In this document: piece after piece, positions 6,392 through 11,781 of the stretch
How positions within the stretch are numbered: position 1 is the stretch's first letter
Layout of the letters: each line of letters opens with the position of its first letter
Assembly (NCBI GenBank): GCA_002899795.1
Contig: PPDG01000026.1
Location: forward strand, 1-14,412
Direction of reading: 5' to 3'
Length of the DNA: 14,412 nt
Source of the DNA: Desulfobacteraceae bacterium
Lineage (GTDB): Bacteria; Desulfobacterota; Syntrophobacteria; BM002
The notes under the pieces: model-generated
Told to the model about the DNA's origin: nothing
The model's input: the letters and a program-made list of their open reading frames with translations, nothing else
The model's database searches: none
Made by a program: the position numbers and the translations under genes

Positions 6392-7279
6392 TTATGCCCG
6401 CGGATGGTATTTCTTATGCACCTCCCTGAGCCTTTCCCGCGCAACATGTGTATATATCTGGGTAGTGCTTATGTCGGCATGACCCAGCATCATCTGCACC
6501 GAGCGCAAGTCTGCCCCACGTTCGAGAAGATGGGTAGCGAACGAGTGTCGCAAGGTGTGAGGAGTGAGTGATTTTTGCATTCCTGCTTGACGCCCATATT
6601 TTTTCAACAACTTCCAGAAACCTTGCCTGGTCATGGCAGTCCCTCGATTGCTGACAAAAAGAATCTCACTCACCCTACCCTTCAGCAAACGTAGCCGCGA
6701 CCCCAATGTATAGCTTCGCACCGCCTCAGTAGCTACCTCTCCCATTGGTACAATGCGTTCTTTGGACCCTTTGCCACGTGCAACCAGAAAACCCACCTCC
6801 AGGTTGACGCGCCCAACGGCAAGTGTGATCAATTCGGTAACTCGCAACCCAGTGCCATAGAGAAGCTCTAGCATGGCAGCGTCTCTCTGGCCCAGAGGAA
6901 GATCTGGATTTGGCTGGGCCAGCAATCGCTCCACCTCTGCAACACTGAGCACAGTCGGAAGATGGCGCCGGAGTCGGGGCGATGTCAGATTCGCCACTGG
7001 ACTCTTTTGCAGGTGGCTGTCTCGCACCATAAATTTAAAAAAGCCGCGCATCGCCGAAAGTAGTCTTGCCCTGCTCCTGGGAGCCAAGCCCTGCTCCTGG
7101 GCCCGGGAAAGGAAAGCGATGATCTCGGGGAACCGAACCTGGCTCCAGTCATCTATCCCGGTATCTTTAAGGTAACTTAGGAACTTAAGCAGATCGGCGC
7201 TGTAGGAGGCTCGGGTATTGGCGGCAAGACCCTTCTCTACAGTAAGATAGTCGAGATAAAGATCCAGATGGGTTTCCAT
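6392..7279 (-). CDS. xerD: Site-specific tyrosine recombinase XerD
   Basis: This 295-aa protein is one half of the XerCD recombinase that resolves chromosome dimers at dif. The N-terminal SAM-like core-binding domain spans about 2-85 (YLTVEKGLAANTRASYSADL). The catalytic domain has all six active-site residues: R146 (GTGLRVTEL), K173 (GKGSKERIVP), H241 and R244 (HTLRHSFATH), H267 (MLGHADISTT) and nucleophile Y276 (IYTHV). Length is normal. It heads the minus-strand run. A good sigma70-type promoter lies about 90 bp upstream; the Shine-Dalgarno site (AAGAAG) is weak. XerD over XerC is inferred from the HADISTTQIYTHV ending and the neighbourhood. No att sites or mobile cargo surround it, so a phage integrase is unlikely. 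Confidence 0.93.
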   Translation of the reverse strand: METHLDLYLDYLTVEKGLAANTRASYSADLLKFLSYLKDTGIDDWSQVRFPEIIAFLSRAQEQGLAPRSRARLLSAMRGFFKFMVRDSHLQKSPVANLTSPRLRRHLPTVLSVAEVERLLAQPNPDLPLGQRDAAMLELLYGTGLRVTELITLAVGRVNLEVGFLVARGKGSKERIVPMGEVATEAVRSYTLGSRLRLLKGRVSEILFVSNRGTAMTRQGFWKLLKKYGRQAGMQKSLTPHTLRHSFATHLLERGADLRSVQMMLGHADISTTQIYTHVARERLREVHKKYHPRA

Positions 7280-7368
7280 TGCTTCTTGACTAATTCACAT
7301 TTTGCTCGGGAAAAGCCATCCTAGCCTTTGTTTTTCCAATGAAATCAAAATTTTCCAAAATCGACGAG

Positions 7369-7397
7369 AACATAGCAGATGCCCCCTATCGAGTCAA
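7369..7397 (-). promoter_or_regulatory. Predicted sigma70 promoter of xerD
   Basis: On the minus strand TTGACT (7392-7397) is followed by a 17-nt spacer and TATGTT (7369-7374): 5/6 and 4/6 matches to consensus with ideal spacing. Transcription would start near 7362 and give a leader of about 80 nt. Confidence 0.55.
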
Positions 7398-7436
7398 CCG
7401 CAAAGCCCCTTGGCTGCCGCCATAAAGCAGCAGCCA

Positions 7437-7553
7437 CATTTATCATTTCACATCTAGCAGTTGGCATTTAACATTTCAATTTAGCGCCGCAAGCGTACCC
7501 GACCCTAGATGTGAAATGACAGATGCAAAATGAGAAATGAGAAATGACTTTTG
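7437..7553. repeat. Heptad repeat pair forming an inverted repeat (CATTTCA words and complement)
   Basis: The left arm has six 7-nt units of CATTTCA type at 7437-7478. The right arm has seven units of the complementary TGAAATG type at 7505-7553. TCATTTCACATCTAG (7443-7457) and CTAGATGTGAAATGA (7505-7519) are perfectly complementary over 15 nt, with 47 nt between them. The divergent 379-bp gap between xerD and the DHH gene contains this element, the xerD promoter and no gene. Confidence 0.88.
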
Positions 7554-7658
7554 TAAAATAGTCTTGACCTTGGCTGTTGGTTGTGGCACTTTGTTGGGAG
7601 TTTTTGCAGAATTGCCAAACTGTGGATATCTTTAGTAAAAAAGTAGCGAGATAGCGAA

Positions 7659-8681
7659 ATGGGCCGCAGCAACCGTCGCCACCGCTCTGCAAGACCTCGA
7701 TCCATCAGTGAAAACCTTCAAAAACTGTTTGCCCTTTTCGAACCCAAAGACAAGGCCTTGATAACCATTGATGCCGATCCAGACGCCATGGCATCTGCCA
7801 TGGCTCTCAAGCGCTTACTCTGGCACAAGGTTCAATCAGTTACCATCGCCCACTTTAACGACATCGTCCGATTTGACAATGTCACCATGGTGCGGCTTCT
7901 CAAGGTCCCCCTGGCCAAACTGCAGCAAATTAAAGCCCAAGCTTTCTCCAAAACTCTTCTGGTGGATAGTCAACCTCACCATCATGAGGCTTTCTGCGAC
8001 TTCCACTACGATGCTGTCATAGATCACCATCCCATTACAATGCCAGTAGACGCCCCGTTTGTAGACATCCGGCCCAGCTACGGAGCTACCGCCACTATGA
8101 TGACCGAGTACTTGCGCTCGGCAAGAATTCGTCCTTCAAAAAGTCTGGCCACTGCCCTTCTCTACGCCATTCGTGTGGACACCCACAACTTTGAGCTACA
8201 TGCCTTTGAAGACGATGTCAAAGCTTTCCATTACCTCTTTCCGCTTGCCAACATGAATCTGCTCCGTAAGATTGAAATATCCGACATGGGAGTCGGAGAC
8301 CTCAAGTATTTTCAACAGGCCTTGGAAAGCAAGCGCATCATCAAGGGCAAGATTTTTTCCCACCTCGCTCAGGTCCATTCTCCAGATATTCTGGTACTCC
8401 TTGCCGACTTCTTTATGAGATGCCACGAAGTTGGTTGGGTTGTCGTCTCGGGTGTTTACAACAAAAACCTGGTTGTAATCATACGAAATGATGGATTCAG
8501 AAAAAATGCTGGTTCCAAGGCGATCAAAGCCTTTGGCAGGTTGGGAAGTGCCGGTGGCCATCGAGCTATGGCCAGGGCTGAAATTCCCCTCGATAATCTG
8601 GACGGCCACCTAAGAAAGACAGATCTTGCCGATCTAGGTCGATTTGTGATCCGCCAATTCAAAAAGACCCTGGAGAGTTAA
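7659..8681 (+). CDS. Stand-alone DHH-family phosphoesterase (NrnA-like)
   Basis: This 340-aa protein has the bipartite DHH-DHHA1 architecture of manganese-dependent phosphoesterases that cleave short oligonucleotides or cyclic dinucleotide products (NrnA type). Motif I is DADPDAMASA (38-47), motif II LVDSQP (D103), motif III DHHP (122-125), motif IV RVDTHNF (D174), and the DHHA1 substrate motif is GSAGGH (296-301). Motif I is unusual: the histidine that normally opens it is aspartate here (D38). It is a distant paralog of the DHH domain in the nucleotidyltransferase gene across xerD. Transcribed divergently from xerD. The start at 7659 has no strong Shine-Dalgarno site; the basic first 15 residues are poorly conserved-looking, so a later start cannot be excluded. 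The substrate is not determined. Confidence 0.88.
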   Translation: MGRSNRRHRSARPRSISENLQKLFALFEPKDKALITIDADPDAMASAMALKRLLWHKVQSVTIAHFNDIVRFDNVTMVRLLKVPLAKLQQIKAQAFSKTLLVDSQPHHHEAFCDFHYDAVIDHHPITMPVDAPFVDIRPSYGATATMMTEYLRSARIRPSKSLATALLYAIRVDTHNFELHAFEDDVKAFHYLFPLANMNLLRKIEISDMGVGDLKYFQQALESKRIIKGKIFSHLAQVHSPDILVLLADFFMRCHEVGWVVVSGVYNKNLVVIIRNDGFRKNAGSKAIKAFGRLGSAGGHRAMARAEIPLDNLDGHLRKTDLADLGRFVIRQFKKTLES

Positions 8682-8693
8682 GGAGAAAATGGA

Positions 8694-8774
8694 GGTTTCA
8701 GGTTTCAGTGTTCAGGTTTCAGCTTTATTGTTTTTCCTCCCTGACACCTGACACCCGACACCTGAAATCCTGAG
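8694..8774 (-). repeat. Heptad repeat element, copy 2 (TCAGGTG words, inverted repeat)
   Basis: The left arm (8694-8722) is built of TTTCAGG-type heptads and the right arm (8739-8774) of CTGACAC-type heptads; they are imperfectly complementary around a T-rich loop. The right arm, read on the minus strand, matches 878-913 at 35 of 36 bases, and the spacer and second arm also resemble copy 1. It lies between two convergent genes and could act as a transcription barrier for both. Confidence 0.88.
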
Positions 8775-8813
8775 ATTTGGTGCTTGGGATTTGTGATTTT
8801 GAAACTGGGAACC
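8772..8813. repeat. Heptad repeat tract of GGGATTT words
   Basis: Six consecutive 7-nt units (for example GGGATTT, GTGATTT at 8786-8799) directly follow the copy-2 element and end 18 bp before the stop of the small membrane protein gene. Confidence 0.7.
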
Positions 8814-8830
8814 TACCAGCAGCACTAAGT

Positions 8831-9088
8831 TTACGATCCATGGTTAGTCTTCCCGTTGTTTTGCTCAGCCAGACCCGCGGCGATCTTTTCAGTATGGTAC
8901 ATCATCTCCTGGATGTGCTTGTCCTTTTTCTCAAGACGTTGCTTCAGGGTACGGTTTTCTTGCCGCAACTGTGAAACCTCTGATTTGGCAAAAAAACCAC
9001 GGATTCTTGCATAGAAAAATGCTGCTCCCGCCCCTACAACAGCTCCAAGAGCCAGACCTATCCACAAGTAAAAGCTTGGATTTTCCAC
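8831..9088 (-). CDS. Small membrane protein with coiled-coil tail
   Basis: This 85-aa protein has one hydrophobic segment (residues 6-27, rich in small residues: GLALGAVVGAGAAFFYA) followed by a charged heptad-like helix (about 36-72, SQLRQENRTLKQRLEKKD) predicted to form a coiled coil in the cytoplasm. The layout resembles short LapA/YtxH-like envelope proteins, but I recognise no specific family. The GTG start at 9088 has a GGAGGAG site upstream with 11-12 nt spacing, and a near-consensus promoter lies about 44 bp upstream, so the gene looks real and separately expressed. It converges with the DHH gene. Confidence 0.75.
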   Translation of the reverse strand: MENPSFYLWIGLALGAVVGAGAAFFYARIRGFFAKSEVSQLRQENRTLKQRLEKKDKHIQEMMYHTEKIAAGLAEQNNGKTNHGS

Positions 9089-9131
9089 CGGATATTACTC
9101 TCCTCCCTCAAAACGAGGAACAGCCACACGG

Positions 9132-9160
9132 ATTATAACTGAAAAGGCCATTTTTCTCCA
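9132..9160 (-). promoter_or_regulatory. Predicted sigma70 promoter of the small membrane protein
   Basis: Minus strand: TGGAGA (9155-9160), a 17-nt spacer, and a perfect TATAAT (9132-9137). The expected start near 9125 gives a leader of about 37 nt. It lies just after the metallo-beta-lactamase remnant, separating that remnant from the downstream gene. Confidence 0.6.
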
Positions 9161-9190
9161 GTTTCTACCATGATCAGCCGGTGACAGCTA

Positions 9191-9448
9191 CTACTTCTCC
9201 AGAATCACCACCTCTATCTTCCCAGCCAGTTGGTCCCTGAAACGCTCGACGTCAGTCTGAGCCCCAACAAAGGCTCCATAGTGCATAGGAACCGCTACCT
9301 TGGGATTGAGTGCCCGTGCCGCCTGGATCGCCTCATCGGCCCCCATCACATAGGTACCGGATACGGGCAGTAAGGCGACATCGGCTTCAATTACATTCAA
9401 TCTGTAAACCTTATGCCTTCTGGCTGACACTTCCGTAAAAAAACACAC
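9191..9448 (-). pseudogene. C-terminal remnant of a metallo-beta-lactamase-fold hydrolase (UPF0173-like)
   Basis: From about codon 17 onward (EADVALLPVSGTYVMGADEA, then KVAVPMHYGAFVG and a KIEVVILEK end) this is the last 65-70 residues of a COG2220/UPF0173-type metal-dependent hydrolase, normally about 210-220 aa. The whole front, including the HxHxDH metal-binding motif and GDTD region, is absent from the window. The only possible start is a GTG at 9448 inside the Smr gene in another frame, and the first 16 codons do not resemble the family. The Smr stop (9397-9399) sits at the point where similarity begins, so a deletion appears to have joined the Smr 3' end to the middle of this gene. A product would lack the active site. 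Confidence 0.8.
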
Positions 9449-10179
9449 ATAGCACCTGCACCACCGTCGCAGGGCTGCGCCGTGGCGAAAGCAAGCACCA
9501 TCTTCTTCAGCCGACCACGTTTGAGCCAGCTTGACATCCGTTCCTTAAGGATAGGAATCTGATCTCGCGAATTGAGTCCTCGTCCGTGAATGATCAGCAC
9601 GCATCGCAGCCCCTTGATCACGCTGGAAAGTATGAAGCGCTCCACCGCCTCCCGTGCCTCTGCTGCGGTCATTCCATGGAGGTCAAAATGGGCCTGGATA
9701 GAAAAATCACCGCGCCGCAGTTTCGGTAGTAAGTCAGGATCGGCACCCACAACCGCACCCTCTATGTATTCATCAGTATATTCAATATCAAAACTGCCCT
9801 CACCGCTCACAAGGTCAACCAGTTGCGCATATGCTTCCAACTCTCCTTCCAGCAGCGGCCGTCTGCTTGGTTTTGACAGCGGCCCAGGGACTCTCTCTTT
9901 CACTTTGTTGGATTGTAAAGGCTCCACCCCAGCCATCGCCTCCTGAAACAAACTGTCCTCTTCCTCGGGTCCATTGCCAGACTTCGGCTGGTTCGATGGG
10001 CATGATTCCCGCTCCGGCTCAGAAATTGTTTTACCTTCCTTGTTATCCGGTTGGGTTTCAGCCTGAGTCTGCTTCAGCATGTCAGCAAGACAGGAAAAGG
10101 GTGTATTGAGGCTATCACTAGAATCAGACTTCGGGGGTTGAGCACCCCGAGAAGTATTTCTTTTGCGTCTCTTTTTCAT
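9397..10179 (-). CDS. Smr-domain protein (MutS2 C-terminal-like nuclease family)
   Basis: This is 260 aa when started at the ATG at 10179 (MKKRRKRN). The frame is open 45 codons further upstream, but that would run into rnd, and a basic N-terminus is usual for the family. Residues about 10-110 are low-complexity and polar. A conserved pre-domain (FDIEYTDEYIEGAV, LLPKLRRGDFSIQAH) precedes the Smr domain (about 165-250) with DLHGM at 166-170, IIHGRGLNS around 196-204 and DGGAGAMCVFLRK at the end. Smr domains nick nucleic acids; in bacteria they act in repair or on stalled ribosomes. The role of this stand-alone form is not settled. The 52-nt 3' end overlaps the metallo-beta-lactamase remnant. 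Divergent from rnd with 48 bp between starts. Confidence 0.88.
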   Translation of the reverse strand: MKKRRKRNTSRGAQPPKSDSSDSLNTPFSCLADMLKQTQAETQPDNKEGKTISEPERESCPSNQPKSGNGPEEEDSLFQEAMAGVEPLQSNKVKERVPGPLSKPSRRPLLEGELEAYAQLVDLVSGEGSFDIEYTDEYIEGAVVGADPDLLPKLRRGDFSIQAHFDLHGMTAAEAREAVERFILSSVIKGLRCVLIIHGRGLNSRDQIPILKERMSSWLKRGRLKKMVLAFATAQPCDGGAGAMCVFLRKCQPEGIRFTD

Positions 10180-10204
10180 TGTGAACTCGCACAAATATTG
10201 TTCT

Positions 10205-10232
10205 TTTATAGCATACGAGAATGTGTTATGAA
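10205..10232 (-). promoter_or_regulatory. Possible sigma70 promoter for the Smr gene
   Basis: Minus strand: TTCATA (10227-10232), a 16-nt spacer, and TATAAA (10205-10210). The -35 hexamer overlaps the rnd start codon, so the two divergent genes may compete. Weak evidence. Confidence 0.35.
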
Positions 10233-11103
10233 AGCGTCCATGCATCCCCCTAAACTGATTGCAAGTCAGCCTGAACTGGACAAATTTCTCGAATATATCA
10301 GCGATGCGAAGCACTTGGCTGTAGATTCGGAATCAAACAGCTTTTTTGCCTACAGACCGCGCGTCTGTCTCATTCAGATCTCGCGGGACCATGAAGACTT
10401 TATCCTTGATCCTCTGGCCTTGGAAGACATCTCTCCTCTCGGTCGTATTTTTGCCGACCCCTCGATTGAAAAGGTTCTACACGCGGCAGAAAACGACCTG
10501 ATCGGTTTTAAAAAGGACTTTCGGTTCCAGATGCAGAACGTCTTTGATACTTCGGTGGCGTGCCGCCTCCTGGGACGGAGTAAATTGGGGCTTGCTAGAA
10601 TCCTTGCAGAGGAGTTCGGAGTTAAACTGGATAAAAAGTATCAGCGCTGCAACTGGGAAAAGCGACCTTTATCCCCTGAACAGCTTTACTATGCCCAACT
10701 GGACACCCACTTCCTCATAGATTTGAGGAATCGGCTTCACGGCGAACTCCTGAAAAAAAATCTCTGGTCCCTGGCGCAAAAAGAATATGCACGGCTGGAG
10801 CAAATTCGGTTGAATCCTCCTAAAAAGTGGGACCCAGATGGTTACCTCAGGTTAAATGGGGCCCAGAAATTGCCTGAGCCTTCCCTGCGAGTTCTAAAGG
10901 AGCTATCCGCTTATCGAGAGCGTTTGGCCCGCAGTACCAACAAAGCTCCGTTTCGAGTTATGAACAATGAATTCATGGTCAGAGTGGCCCGCGAAATGCC
11001 GGGGAATCTGACCTCTTTGCTGCACGTTCGCGGCTTGCCTTTGCGTTTCAAAGGCAAGGGAGCTGAGAGGCTTTTGCGAGTTATTAAAAGAGCGAGGTTT
11101 TAG
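10228..11103 (+). CDS. rnd: Ribonuclease D
   Basis: From the ATG at 10228 this is a 291-aa 3'-5' exoribonuclease of the DEDDy family, which trims tRNA and other RNA 3' ends. The catalytic residues are D33 and E35 (AVDSESNSF), D90 (HAAENDLIGF), Y155 and D159 (YYAQLDTHFLIDL). An HRDC-type domain follows (about 215-285, LRVLKELSAYRERLA and a LLHVRGLP helix). The frame is open to 10051, but upstream codons lie over the Smr gene and look non-coding. The length is shorter than E. coli RNase D (about 375 aa), consistent with one HRDC domain instead of two. It ends with TAG. The link with a tRNA 3'-end nucleotidyltransferase in the same window is suggestive, but the two are not in one operon. Confidence 0.92.
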   Translation: MKASMHPPKLIASQPELDKFLEYISDAKHLAVDSESNSFFAYRPRVCLIQISRDHEDFILDPLALEDISPLGRIFADPSIEKVLHAAENDLIGFKKDFRFQMQNVFDTSVACRLLGRSKLGLARILAEEFGVKLDKKYQRCNWEKRPLSPEQLYYAQLDTHFLIDLRNRLHGELLKKNLWSLAQKEYARLEQIRLNPPKKWDPDGYLRLNGAQKLPEPSLRVLKELSAYRERLARSTNKAPFRVMNNEFMVRVAREMPGNLTSLLHVRGLPLRFKGKGAERLLRVIKRARF

Positions 11104-11113
11104 GCTATATCTA

Positions 11114-11173
11114 GCCAGGCAGGAGCGAGTTTTCCTCCGGGGCGTAGGCCCCTCTGGGCCGGAGGCTGCTGGC
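11114..11173. other. Composite GC-rich hairpin downstream of rnd
   Basis: Outer arms GCCAGGCAG (11114-11122) and CTGCTGGC (11166-11173) pair with one bulge. Inner arms CCTCCGG (11134-11140) and CCGGAGG (11159-11165) pair perfectly, with a further GGGGC/GCCCC option inside. No T-run follows on either strand, so it is not a standard terminator. Confidence 0.6.
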
Positions 11174-11195
11174 GAAAATTAGGCGAGTCAGACTT

Positions 11196-11226
11196 GTGCC
11201 ATCGCAACCAAAGGTTGCTCCTACAG
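11196..11226 (-). repeat. REP-like palindrome
   Basis: GCAACC (11204-11209), AAA, GGTTGC (11213-11218) is followed by TCCTACAG. A short GC-type palindrome followed by CTCCTACAG is the layout of Pseudomonas-type REP sequences, which are spread by REP-associated Y1 (TnpA-REP/RAYT) transposases. Only one copy is in the window. The rest of 11104-11327 shows no gene I trust. Confidence 0.6.
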
Positions 11227-11327
11227 TCGATGGAGCTGATAAAGGAGTGGAAAAACTATTGTAAATCCGGATGCTTTCGGGTAAAGTTGCCTGAAAACTC
11301 TCAAGAGGGAATTGAAAGGCTCAGATT

Positions 11328-11636
11328 GTGGAAAGCGAAACCCATATTGATATCAAACCAGCGTTGCACCTCCCCAAAAACTTGAAGGATCATATACTTA
11401 CAGACCAGAGACTCAGCCAGCACCAGAAGTTTGTGCTCTTTACCCTTTATTACCTAGATTCCAAGGGCAAGTTAAATGAATACGGAACATATGTTCCTCA
11501 CTTTCTAAACCTGAAAGAAGAAGACTTCCAAAGGAATATCGACGACCTTGTCCGCCACAAATATCTTCGGCTTGACAACAACTCCCTATCCCTCAATATT
11601 CGCCCCCTGCGATATGGAGCCAGCCTGTCCGCCTGA
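11328..11636 (+). CDS. Small protein with winged-helix-like fold, unknown function
   Basis: This 102-aa protein starts at a GTG with an AAAGG site 8 nt upstream. The centre (LSQHQKFVLFTLYYLDSKG, then FLNLKEEDFQRNIDDLVRHK, then YLRLDNNSLSLNI) has the helix, helix-turn-helix, beta-hairpin order of a winged helix, but I recognise no family. Codon use looks like genuine coding sequence. It lies 145 bp before the ycaO gene, same strand, but the strong promoter between them suggests ycaO has its own transcription. It could be a DNA-binding regulator of that gene. A RiPP-recognition element is the other winged-helix option next to a YcaO protein, but it does not resemble PqqD-type sequences. Function is open. 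Confidence 0.62.
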   Translation: MESETHIDIKPALHLPKNLKDHILTDQRLSQHQKFVLFTLYYLDSKGKLNEYGTYVPHFLNLKEEDFQRNIDDLVRHKYLRLDNNSLSLNIRPLRYGASLSA

Positions 11637-11716
11637 AAGCGTTTTCAGGCGATGTCAAATCTCTCACAGAGCACTCCGAGAAATCAAATACAGGAAAATC
11701 TCACAGCCCTGTTTTC

Positions 11717-11745
11717 TTGACAACGGTCAGTCATTGACCTATAAA
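11717..11745 (+). promoter_or_regulatory. Near-consensus sigma70 promoter of ycaO with an operator-like dyad in the spacer
   Basis: TTGACA (11717-11722) is a perfect -35, followed by a 17-nt spacer and TATAAA (11740-11745, 5/6). This is the strongest promoter in the window. The spacer contains GGTCA (11725-11729), 5 nt, TGACC (11735-11739), a perfect inverted repeat in a position where a bound repressor would block RNA polymerase. The leader is about 30 nt and includes AGGAAAGGA, a strong ribosome site ending 5 nt before the ycaO ATG. Confidence 0.72.
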
Positions 11746-11781
11746 TCAATAACCCTACACGTTCACTAGGAAAGGAAATTC

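Noticed and set aside
7584..7597. TGGCAC resembling a sigma54 -24 element before the DHH gene
   Set aside because: The matching -12 element (TTGC) is absent; the position reads TGGG.
7468..7705. Two overlapping minus-strand frames of 74 and 66 codons in the xerD-DHH gap
   Set aside because: They mostly translate the heptad repeat and the beginning of the DHH gene in reverse (FSFCICHF, FLILHLSFH), so they are repeat artefacts.
11114..11173. Rho-independent terminator for rnd
   Set aside because: No T-run follows the stem; the next bases are GAAAATTA.
11104..11385. In-frame continuation of rnd past its TAG, including the 63-codon frame at 11194
   Set aside because: The extension translates a GC-rich hairpin and a REP-like palindrome, and RNase D is complete without it, so TAG is a true stop there.
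11637..11781. Search for a RiPP precursor peptide next to ycaO
   Set aside because: No short frame with a ribosome site and a Cys/Ser/Thr-rich core was found between 11637-11781 or 13522-13619.
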